This document shows, piece by piece, positions 1-6,304 of a stretch of 14,800 nucleotides of DNA. Each line of letters opens with the position of its first letter. The stretch's first letter is position 1. Source of the stretch: an uncultured Bulleidia sp. (GTDB lineage Bacteria; Bacillota_I; Bacilli_A; Erysipelotrichales; Erysipelotrichaceae); the NCBI GenBank assembly GCA_934757945.1, contig CAKVLT010000040.1:1-14800 (forward strand). Direction: 5' to 3'. The notes beneath the pieces are model-generated. The model ran no database searches and was not told the origin of the DNA. It saw nothing but the letters and a program-made list of their open reading frames with translations. A program made the position numbers and the translations under genes.

Positions 1-122
1 ACATCCTCATCCTGCAGATCTTTTCCAATGGCTGTGATTTTACCATTTTCAAATTGAATGTCTGCCACATAAGGTTCTTTATGTACCACATCATGAATCA
101 CTCCGTTTTTAATTACTGTCAT
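1..122 (-). CDS. Amidohydrolase-family protein, N-terminal fragment (cut by window edge)
   Basis: Forty codons are visible, beginning at ATG 122-120 behind a strong ribosome binding site (GGAGGA at 128-133, 6-base gap). The peptide opens MTVIKNGVIHD and continues with ADIQFENGKITAIGKDL. This is the usual first beta-strand module of metal-dependent amidohydrolases (dihydroorotase, D-aminoacylase, imidazolonepropionase or deaminase types), which pattern as 'IKNG-I-D...ADI-I-(D/N)GKI-AIG'. The metal-binding HxH motif would lie past the window edge, so neither substrate nor subfamily can be named. An upstream in-frame ATG at 178 has no ribosome binding site and was not used. A perfect TATAAT (reverse of 144-149) could be its -10 box, but no acceptable -35 is found at normal spacing. 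Confidence 0.72.
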   Translation of the reverse strand, partial: MTVIKNGVIHDVVHKEPYVADIQFENGKITAIGKDLQDED

Positions 123-227
123 ATTTGTCCTCCAATTGATTTCATTATATCCAAAGCCACTGTCAAATCCCTCCATATACTCTGTAAATCTTCCGGTTCT
201 TTATCTCTTCTTATGAAAATATAAAAA

Positions 228-249
228 AAAGAATCTCTCAGGATTCTTT
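228..249 (-). terminator. Intrinsic terminator of the DUF1836 gene
   Basis: On the minus strand an 8-bp stem (AAAGAATC / GATTCTTT, arms 242-249 and 228-235) with a 6-base loop is followed by a T-run formed by the A-tract at 223-230. The first arm lies inside the last codons of the DUF1836 gene, so the hairpin overlaps the stop codon (238-240). It separates this gene from the downstream amidohydrolase. Confidence 0.8.
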
Positions 250-714
250 CTGACTTAAGATATATTCTGTATGTATTTTTGTCACAAGACATTGAATGAC
301 TTCATTCATCATATTCTGCTGAAAATTATCATGTGGAAATACAGGTAATGGTTGTTTTTCAAAACAAGCATTTAAAGATTCTTCAAATCTGTCCATAAAC
401 AGATTATATGCACGCACTACATCACTGTGCTTCATGCTTGTCTGCATATAAATCAGTTCGGAAATCTGATTCAGAGAATAAGCTCTTTTAGATATAGTCA
501 CAATCATGAAGTAAGCAATGTGATATCTTGTATAGTGTTTTTTCAGAGGACGTGGTACCATCTCTGTTTTTACATAGTTATTGATCATGGCATTAGTTAT
601 AAACTTTTCGTCATTGTAGTATGTCTGTTTCAGATGTTCATACAGATATGTAATGACCTGATCCATATATAAATCCATTTCTGGCAGTTCGTCCCATCTC
701 GGAAATTTAAACAT
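238..714 (-). CDS. DUF1836 family protein (MerR-like helix-turn-helix regulator)
   Basis: The 158-residue protein begins FPRWDELPEMDLYMDQV, the conserved N-terminus of DUF1836 proteins. It continues with the family's helix-turn-helix-like stretch: ITNAMINNYVK at about 39-49, P-R-P-LKKHYTR at 54-63, and HIAYFMIV at 65-72. The domain resembles MerR-type winged helices, so a DNA-binding role is likely, but no target is established. The start at 714 is favoured because family conservation begins within the first residues. There is no Shine-Dalgarno sequence: only 6 bases (ATATCC) separate a -10 box from the ATG, implying a leaderless mRNA. The gene is divergent from the DegV gene across 107 bases. 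A short palindrome in its promoter spacer could be an autoregulatory site. The function is otherwise unknown. Confidence 0.85.
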   Translation of the reverse strand: MFKFPRWDELPEMDLYMDQVITYLYEHLKQTYYNDEKFITNAMINNYVKTEMVPRPLKKHYTRYHIAYFMIVTISKRAYSLNQISELIYMQTSMKHSDVVRAYNLFMDRFEESLNACFEKQPLPVFPHDNFQQNMMNEVIQCLVTKIHTEYILSQKES

Positions 715-720
715 GGATAT

Positions 721-749
721 ACTATAACATCGTTACGATTATTTTACAA
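721..749 (-). promoter_or_regulatory. Promoter of the DUF1836 gene with palindromic spacer
   Basis: On the minus strand TTGTAA (744-749) and TATAGT (721-726) are 17 bases apart, a good sigma-A arrangement. The spacer holds the odd-length palindrome ATCGT-T-ACGAT (729-739), placed to block polymerase if bound. The predicted start point falls on or next to the ATG. Confidence 0.65.
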
Positions 750-769
750 TCTAATATTTATTACCAGAT

Positions 770-786
770 GTATTGACATTCAATAC
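770..786. promoter_or_regulatory. Candidate operator of degV: 17-bp inverted repeat (FabT-like)
   Basis: GTATTGA-CAT-TCAATAC is a perfect inverted repeat with 7-bp arms and a 3-base centre, and it covers the -35 box of the DegV gene. Its layout, TTGA-N3-TCAA with A/T flanks, matches my recollection of the FabT box of streptococci and lactococci (ATTTGACTATCAAAT), which controls fatty-acid genes. DegV/FakB proteins bind fatty acids, so the match fits the neighbour, but no FabT gene is in the window and the assignment is inference. Confidence 0.5.
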
Positions 787-801
787 TTATGTGAGTACTC
801 T
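773..801 (+). promoter_or_regulatory. Promoter of the DegV gene
   Basis: A perfect TTGACA (773-778) is followed after 17 bases by TACTCT (796-801), a weak -10. The 8-bp palindrome GAGTACTC (793-800) overlaps the -10 box. The predicted start lies about 14 bases before the ATG, placing the GGAGA ribosome binding site (808-812) at the very 5' end of the mRNA. Confidence 0.55.
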
Positions 802-821
802 AGTAACGGAGATATAAAAAT

Positions 822-1661
822 ATGATAAAAATAGTTACAGACACTTCTACCCTTTTCTCTGCAGAGGAGGGACTTAAAATCGGTTTACACGTAGTACCAT
901 TAAACATTACGATAGATGACAGCTCTTACAGAGATCTGGAGGATATTACTTCTGAAGAGTTACTGGAGAAGATTGCTCAGCATCATATTCCAAGAACTTC
1001 TCAACCTTCCATCGGTGAAAAGATTGATCTTTACAACGAATTAAGTCAGGACAACGAAGTGATTGATATTACACTTGCTTCAGGATTAAGCGGCACATAT
1101 CACACAGCTTTGATGGCAAAAGAATCCAGTGAGCATCCTGAAAGAATTCATATTGTGGATGCCTTTACTTTATGCGGTCCTCATAGGCAAATGGCTTTAA
1201 AAGCACTGGAAATGGCAAATAACGGCGCAGCTGCTGAAGAAATTATCGCCTATCTGGAGGATAAAAAACAGAAAGAAACTTCCTTTTTGATTCCTCTGGA
1301 CTTCCAGTTCCTTCTTAGAGGTGGACGTATTAATGGTGTTGCAGCAAAACTGGGCGGTTTACTGAAACTGATACCTGTCATGAAAAAAGGTGAAAATGGA
1401 AAAGGTCTTGATAAATTCACAGTGGCACGCACTATGAAAAAAGCCATATCTTCTATCATAGAGGACATGCAGAACTGTGGTGTTACCAGTGATTACAATT
1501 TCTATATTTCCCATGCGGAAAATATAGAGCTTGCAGAAAAAATCAAAGAAAAACTGACAGAAAGCTTTGCCGGTGCTTCTATTGAAATTTACGATTTATC
1601 CCCTTCCTTTATTACGCAGGGAGGTCCGGGATGTGTTGCCATTCAGGCAATAGAGAAATAA
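822..1661 (+). CDS. DegV family protein (FakB-like fatty-acid-binding protein)
   Basis: The 279-residue length is typical of the family. DegV/FakB proteins hold a single fatty acid; FakB forms present it to the kinase FakA for phosphorylation on the way into phospholipid. Visible hallmarks are VTDTST near residues 5-10, TSQPS at 59-63 (carboxylate pocket loop), SGLSGTY at 87-93, LLRGGRI at 164-170, and a GGPG turn near 267-270. In the best-studied structure (TM841, Thermotoga) a C-terminal His in an H-x-GPG motif contacts the carboxylate; here the aligned position is Gln266. The start is set by GGAGA at 808-812 with a 9-base gap. The gene is monocistronic, closed by a palindromic terminator. 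No fakA is nearby, so which FakB class it belongs to cannot be told. Confidence 0.92.
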   Translation: MIKIVTDTSTLFSAEEGLKIGLHVVPLNITIDDSSYRDLEDITSEELLEKIAQHHIPRTSQPSIGEKIDLYNELSQDNEVIDITLASGLSGTYHTALMAKESSEHPERIHIVDAFTLCGPHRQMALKALEMANNGAAAEEIIAYLEDKKQKETSFLIPLDFQFLLRGGRINGVAAKLGGLLKLIPVMKKGENGKGLDKFTVARTMKKAISSIIEDMQNCGVTSDYNFYISHAENIELAEKIKEKLTESFAGASIEIYDLSPSFITQGGPGCVAIQAIEK

Positions 1662-1666
1662 AACCA

Positions 1667-1692
1667 GGGTCATGGAATTCCATGACCCTTTT
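1667..1692. terminator. Bidirectional terminator between degV and the DUF7916 gene
   Basis: A perfect 22-bp palindrome (1667-1688; arms GGGTCATGGAA / TTCCATGACCC) is followed by TTTTACTTT on the plus strand, and by TGGTTTTATTT on the minus strand. It lies between two convergent genes and can serve both. The T-tract is stronger for the plus strand. Confidence 0.85.
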
Positions 1693-1720
1693 ACTTTCCT
1701 GATATTTTGCAACAGGCAGA

Positions 1721-2614
1721 TTAACGATTAATGGAGGAAGCCATGGTATGATAGGTCCATCTTCTTCCACGAATGGCAATACTTAAAGTCATAATATTTT
1801 CAGGCAAAGCCATTCCGCACCATCCTGCATCACCGATATGTTGAATATCCACACCACACCTCTTGTTTACAATGGCAATTTCTCTGACTGTTTCAGCATC
1901 TGAGCCTTCCTGACTTGTACCAATAGCAGAAAGAGCAAGCGCATTATGCGCATGGATATACTCACAGGCTTCTGTAATCGTTGCCTCGGATAATCCCGGA
2001 ACAGTATTGACTGCAGGCATCAGGATAACATCTGCCCCTGCATCAATAAATTCCTTCACAGCCTGTAAATCCACTACAGGTTCATTGACACCGGCACCAT
2101 GCATTTTCCCGGCAATAATCAGACCATGGAAATATTTCTTAGCTTCCACAATTGCCTCTTTTATAGAGTGATTGGATACACCTACACCAGGATTTCCTGT
2201 CAGACATATAAAATCAAGCTGTAATTCCTGTGCCTTTTTGAAAGTTTCTGGTGTTGCCTGCCTTCCTGCGGCAATGATGTGTCTTTCTTCCAGCATATCC
2301 GCTTTCAGATCTACCGGTTCCAGATTACATCCCACAGGACGTCCAACCAGTTTCCTTAATGTCTGTACAGGATGCTTGCATGATGGAAGTCCCTGGATAA
2401 CAGGATTGTTGCAGTCAAATCCATTCAGTAATACCATATCACTCCCAAAAGAAACTGCCAGTTCCGCATTGGTCAGATCTCCTAATAATGGTGACATGCT
2501 CACAACGGTTTCCGTCATAACCACTCTTCCCTCACATGCAAGAATGGACTGTTTTAGTTCTTCTCCATTCATGGCAAGCATTTCACTTGTTGTACAATTT
2601 AATAGTCTTTTCAT
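1721..2614 (-). CDS. DUF7916 family protein (TIM-barrel-like, function unknown)
   Basis: The 297-residue protein resembles a family often mislabelled 'haloacid dehalogenase-like hydrolase'; I recognise it as DUF7916. It lacks the HAD DxDxT nucleophile motif. Instead it shows alternating strand and helix elements of a TIM barrel, with conserved loops GRPVGCNLEPVD (91-102), CLTGNPGVGVSN (137-148), GKMHGAG (169-175) and GADVILMPAVNTVPG (193-207), plus a C-terminal HIGDAG. The GNPG and GAD loops suggest binding of a phosphorylated or carboxylated small molecule. The enzymatic activity is not known to me. Its ATG overlaps the glgB stop (ATGA, 2611-2614), and its ribosome binding site AAGGAA lies inside the end of glgB, so it is probably translated by coupling with the branching enzyme. 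Confidence 0.8.
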   Translation of the reverse strand: MKRLLNCTTSEMLAMNGEELKQSILACEGRVVMTETVVSMSPLLGDLTNAELAVSFGSDMVLLNGFDCNNPVIQGLPSCKHPVQTLRKLVGRPVGCNLEPVDLKADMLEERHIIAAGRQATPETFKKAQELQLDFICLTGNPGVGVSNHSIKEAIVEAKKYFHGLIIAGKMHGAGVNEPVVDLQAVKEFIDAGADVILMPAVNTVPGLSEATITEACEYIHAHNALALSAIGTSQEGSDAETVREIAIVNKRCGVDIQHIGDAGWCGMALPENIMTLSIAIRGRRWTYHTMASSINR

Positions 2615-4578
2615 TTCACTGTTTCCTTTTTAGTTTTTGGTGCTCTCTTTGCATAATTGAAGCGGAATACGGCAATTCCATATGGAGGTAACGGATATTC
2701 CACTCTGTATGGTTTTCCGTCACATTCACCTTTTTTCGCTGTAAATACACGTTTTTTATCAGACTGTGTACCAACAGCTCCATCCTGGTCCAATACAAGA
2801 GTATATTTACCGGATACAGGAGCTCCGACCATATAGTCACTTCTTTCCACAGGTGTAAAGTTCAGAACAAACAGAAGACTGTCTTTACCAGTTTCGTCTT
2901 TTCTTATGAAAGAGAAAATACTTCTGTCCGCATCATCTGCGTTAACCCACTCAAATCCTTCCCAGCTGTCATCCAGACGGTACAGTGCCGGATATCTGGT
3001 GTACATATGCAATAAGTCTCTGACAAATTCCAGAAGATTATGGTTCAGCGGATGGTCACATTCCTCCCAGCTTAACTGTACTTTTTCATCCCATTCATGT
3101 GCCTGCCCAAAATCCTGTCCCATAAACAGCAGTTTCTTGCCAGCATGGCCAGTCATGAAAGTATATCCTGCTTTCAGATTGGCAAATTTATCTACTTCGT
3201 ATCCAGGCATCTTGTTAATCATGGAACACTTCAGATGTACCACTTCATCATGTGATAAGACGAGAATGAACTTTTCACTTGTGGCATAACTCATACCAAA
3301 TGTCATCTTATTATGCGCATTCTTTCTGAAATAAGGATCCAGTTTCATATAATCCAGGAAATCGTGCATCCAGCCCATATTCCATTTATAAGTAAAGCCG
3401 AGGCCGTTATTTTCAGGACTTTCTGTAATACGAGGCCATGCGGTGGATTCTTCGGCAATAATGATAGTGCCGTCTTTTCTGCCTCTGATAACAGAATTGA
3501 GGTGTTTAAAGAATTCAATAGCATCCAGATTACCATTACCACCATCTTTGTTAGGAACCCATTCTCCTGCTTTTCTGCCATAATCCAGATATAACATAGA
3601 AGCAACGGCATCTACACGTAATCCGTCAATATGGAACTCTTCAAACCAGTACAGAGCGTTTCCAATCAGGAAGTTCTTTACTTCATTCTTACTGTAGTTA
3701 AAGATTTTTGTACCCCAGTCAGGATGTTCTCCAAGACGTGGATCTGGATGTTCATACAGTGGTTCTCCATCAAAATCTGCCAATGCAAAGGCATCTTTAG
3801 GGAAATGAGCAGGCACCCAGTCAAGAATGACACCGATATTATGTTTATGCAGATAATTAATCATCCACTGGAAATCTTCAGGTGTACCGTATCTGCTTGT
3901 AGGAGCGTAATAGCCTGTAACCTGATATCCCCAGGAACCATCAAATGGATGTTCAGCAATACCCATCAGTTCTACATGTGTATATCCCATCCAGTGAACA
4001 TACTCTGCCAGCTGCACAGCGATATCTCTGTAATTCATAAAGCCATCTTCATTATCTTCCGATGGCTCCTGACGTTTCCATGAACCAAGGTGTAATTCAT
4101 AAATGGACATTGGTTCTTTAAATGTGTTCTTTAAAGCACGCTGTTCCATCCATTTGGCATCAGACCACTTTGTATATTCCACTTTAGCTGTCTTACTTGC
4201 AGTACCTGGGCGTTTTTCAGCTGAGAATGCATATGGATCAGCTTTGAAGATGATTTCTCCTTTTGCAGTCTCTATGGCATACTTATAAATTTCTCCATAG
4301 CCCATACCTTCTACAAAGCCTTCAAAAATACCACTTGTCTCCAATGGTTTTAATACATTGACTCCTGCAGTCCAGTCATTTCTGTCACACACAAGAGATA
4401 CCTTCTTTGCATGTGGTGCCCATACTGCAAAATGCATACCTTTTTTATTATGTACTTTCGCCATATGTGCTCCCAGTTTCTGATAGCACTTATAGTTTCT
4501 TCCTTCTCCAAATAAATATCTATCCATTTCCGTTATGAAAACAGGATCCTGGATTTCCTGAGATGATTTTTTTGCCAT
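2611..4578 (-). CDS. glgB: 1,4-alpha-glucan (glycogen) branching enzyme
   Basis: This 655-residue cytoplasmic GH13 enzyme cuts alpha-1,4 glucan and re-attaches the piece by an alpha-1,6 bond in glycogen synthesis. An N-terminal CBM48-like module (about 25-125; FAVWAPHAKKVSLV) precedes the (beta/alpha)8 barrel. The four GH13 regions are visible: DWVPAHFPKD (from D253), GLRVDAVAS (nucleophile D323), IIAEEST (acid/base E376) and LSHDEVVH (H443-D444-E445). A C-terminal beta domain contains LLFVLNFTPVERSDY. After region IV the usual HGK reads HLK, with Leu for Gly. The start chosen is ATG 4578 because GGAGGG lies just upstream (4583-4588); an upstream in-frame ATG at 4644 would add 22 residues without a ribosome binding site. 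No glgC, glgA or glgP is within the window, so here it pairs only with the DUF7916 gene. Confidence 0.95.
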   Translation of the reverse strand: MAKKSSQEIQDPVFITEMDRYLFGEGRNYKCYQKLGAHMAKVHNKKGMHFAVWAPHAKKVSLVCDRNDWTAGVNVLKPLETSGIFEGFVEGMGYGEIYKYAIETAKGEIIFKADPYAFSAEKRPGTASKTAKVEYTKWSDAKWMEQRALKNTFKEPMSIYELHLGSWKRQEPSEDNEDGFMNYRDIAVQLAEYVHWMGYTHVELMGIAEHPFDGSWGYQVTGYYAPTSRYGTPEDFQWMINYLHKHNIGVILDWVPAHFPKDAFALADFDGEPLYEHPDPRLGEHPDWGTKIFNYSKNEVKNFLIGNALYWFEEFHIDGLRVDAVASMLYLDYGRKAGEWVPNKDGGNGNLDAIEFFKHLNSVIRGRKDGTIIIAEESTAWPRITESPENNGLGFTYKWNMGWMHDFLDYMKLDPYFRKNAHNKMTFGMSYATSEKFILVLSHDEVVHLKCSMINKMPGYEVDKFANLKAGYTFMTGHAGKKLLFMGQDFGQAHEWDEKVQLSWEECDHPLNHNLLEFVRDLLHMYTRYPALYRLDDSWEGFEWVNADDADRSIFSFIRKDETGKDSLLFVLNFTPVERSDYMVGAPVSGKYTLVLDQDGAVGTQSDKKRVFTAKKGECDGKPYRVEYPLPPYGIAVFRFNYAKRAPKTKKETVK

Positions 4579-4623
4579 AATACCCTCCATGTACAATGAT
4601 TGTTCAGATATTTTCCTACAAAT

Positions 4624-4652
4624 AGGATACCACAATGGAAGCACTTACACAA
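4624..4652 (-). promoter_or_regulatory. Probable promoter of the glgB operon
   Basis: On the minus strand an extended -10, TG-G-TATCCT (4624-4632), is preceded at 17 bases by TTGTGT (4647-4652), a weak -35. The predicted leader of about 38 bases carries the inverted repeat ACAAT-G-ATTGT (4593-4603) ahead of the GGAGGG ribosome binding site. Confidence 0.45.
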
Positions 4653-4660
4653 AGAAAGCA

Positions 4661-4686
4661 AAAAGAAAACTAGACGATTGTCCAGT
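4661..4686 (-). terminator. Terminator of the ABC export operon
   Basis: The minus-strand hairpin ACTGGAC-AATC-GTCTAGT (4669-4686, one G-U pair) is followed by TTTCTTTTT. It touches the last base of the lipoprotein stop codon and lies just upstream of the glgB promoter, separating the two operons. Confidence 0.7.
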
Positions 4687-6293
4687 CATTCTTTACTGAT
4701 GCCTTCTGTTTCAATCAGGAATTTCACAATGCCTTTCTGCCCTTCCTGAATACCTTTAAAATGCGTATATGCACCATCTTTTTCTTTTAACTGCTGTAGG
4801 GTATTCAACAATTTTTCATATGTACCACCTTTATCTGCAAGTGTGCTTAATCCTTCACTCTGTAACTGCAAAAGTGCTTCTGTAAAAGAGGAACTACCTG
4901 AAGTTAACTGTGTGCCGCCTTGTTTTAAATAAGTGATAAAAGATCGTAATTGCTGTGTCCCTTCCTGCATGGAACTACCCGCATCGCTAAGCTGAGTGAT
5001 GGCCTGTGCAACACCTTGAATTTCCTGCGTTACTGTCTGAGTATCATCAGAAAGGAAAGATAAAGATGTCATCGTTTCCACAAGCTGTTGTAATGGTGAA
5101 ATATCCACTTTCTGAATCTGTTCTTGCACTATATGCAGCACTTCCTCTTTTTCTGCATCTGTAAGATCTTTTAACTTTTCATCCGCCTCTAAAATCTCTT
5201 GCAAAGAGGACAAAGAGGAAACCACCTGTCCCAATACCTCAATGGAATTCTGTGCATTTTGCACGATAGTCTGTAAAGCAGCATTCCCTGCATCTGATGG
5301 AATACTTTGAGCAAGCTGACTGGTCATTTCCTTTAATGACGCAAGATTTTCACTCAGAGCATCTATACCGTCATACACCTTTGTATTGGCATCAAAATAC
5401 TGATCAAGATATCCTGTATATTCCTGTATCCCTGCCTGCATGTCCTTTGAAGCATTAACCAGAGCATTTCCGGCACTTCCAAGTTCCTGTAAGGATTTTG
5501 TTGCATTCTTAAAATCAGTGAGATTCTCATCATCCAGCTCATCAAGCAGTCCATTTGTAAAAATCGTTTCTGTAAAATCGAGCTCAAAGTTCTCCACATC
5601 GCATTCAAAATACGCACTTTCAGAGATATCCAAATCTTTCAGCTCCTCTATGGAATCTGTTTCCAGCTGTTCTTTTAAATTCGGAAAGCCATACAATACC
5701 ACACCTTTCATGGAAGATACTTCCATCAGTTTGCCATGGGATACTGTCACATCAGATACTATGTCCTGATCCAGGAAAACCACACTCATGGCAAGTACTG
5801 GTGCTTCAAGACTACTTGTATAGGAAAACTGTACTTTCAGATGACCACTTTTTCCTGCAAGATTTTCCGGAGTCATTTCCTCTCCATTCAAAAAATACTG
5901 TACCTTTACACTTACTGGTGGTTGTTGTGAGCTTTCTCCTTCATAGTGAATATCTTTACCATTACTTTGAAAATAGAGAATACCCTCCTGTACATCGTAA
6001 CCTGTTTCCTCAGATTTTAATTTCACATTGGTCAGATTAGAAACATCTTTCACAACCCCCTTTTCCATGATGCCCGATAACACTACGGAATCTGTTACTT
6101 TTTCAACTGTACCATCTGCCTTTGCATTCACATAAACAGTCTCAGATTGTGTGGAGGGCACCGTGACAGGTTCATCAGTATAGGACCATACAGTTTCCTG
6201 TTCAGTGTCTTTTGTCTTCATAGGTGTTTCAGCACTGGCGCTGCATCCTGCAAGCATTGCCAAAACGCACATTATCATGATTTTTTTTTTCAT
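4686..6293 (-). CDS. Coiled-coil lipoprotein, accessory subunit of the FtsX-type ABC exporter
   Basis: The 535-residue precursor has a short lipoprotein signal: Lys2-Lys4, a hydrophobic core, and lipobox L14-A15-G16-C17, so the mature protein should be lipid-anchored outside the membrane. Residues about 40-240 look beta-rich (ETVYVNAKADGTV, VKVQYFLNGEEM, AGKSGHLKVQFSY). Residues about 247-513 are long helices with Leu/Ala/Gln/Ser heptad-like spacing, recalling YhgE/Pip-type or adaptor coiled coils. No C-terminal membrane segment or sorting signal is seen. It begins 11 bases after the permease stop and closes the operon, so it probably works as that transporter's extracytoplasmic partner, like a monoderm counterpart of a membrane-fusion protein (inference). 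Start ATG 6293 is chosen because the lipoprotein signal begins there; an in-frame ATG at 6374 lies inside the permease gene. Ten A's follow the start codon directly. Confidence 0.8.
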   Translation of the reverse strand: MKKKIMIMCVLAMLAGCSASAETPMKTKDTEQETVWSYTDEPVTVPSTQSETVYVNAKADGTVEKVTDSVVLSGIMEKGVVKDVSNLTNVKLKSEETGYDVQEGILYFQSNGKDIHYEGESSQQPPVSVKVQYFLNGEEMTPENLAGKSGHLKVQFSYTSSLEAPVLAMSVVFLDQDIVSDVTVSHGKLMEVSSMKGVVLYGFPNLKEQLETDSIEELKDLDISESAYFECDVENFELDFTETIFTNGLLDELDDENLTDFKNATKSLQELGSAGNALVNASKDMQAGIQEYTGYLDQYFDANTKVYDGIDALSENLASLKEMTSQLAQSIPSDAGNAALQTIVQNAQNSIEVLGQVVSSLSSLQEILEADEKLKDLTDAEKEEVLHIVQEQIQKVDISPLQQLVETMTSLSFLSDDTQTVTQEIQGVAQAITQLSDAGSSMQEGTQQLRSFITYLKQGGTQLTSGSSSFTEALLQLQSEGLSTLADKGGTYEKLLNTLQQLKEKDGAYTHFKGIQEGQKGIVKFLIETEGISKE

Positions 6294-6304
6294 ATACGTA
6301 TTCC

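Noticed and set aside
144..166. Perfect TTGACA and TATAAT before the amidohydrolase
   Set aside because: They are only 11 bases apart, too close to work together; TATAAT alone may act, but without a matching -35.
2172..2633. Long plus-strand frames opposite DUF7916 and glgB (also 2906-3289, 3631-4083)
   Set aside because: Antisense shadows of well-supported coding genes; cysteine/serine-rich sequences with no recognisable family.
4579..4644. Longer glgB start at 4644 (22 extra residues)
   Set aside because: No ribosome binding site, the extra residues are not GlgB-like, and the extension would include the predicted promoter; GGAGGG clearly serves ATG 4578.
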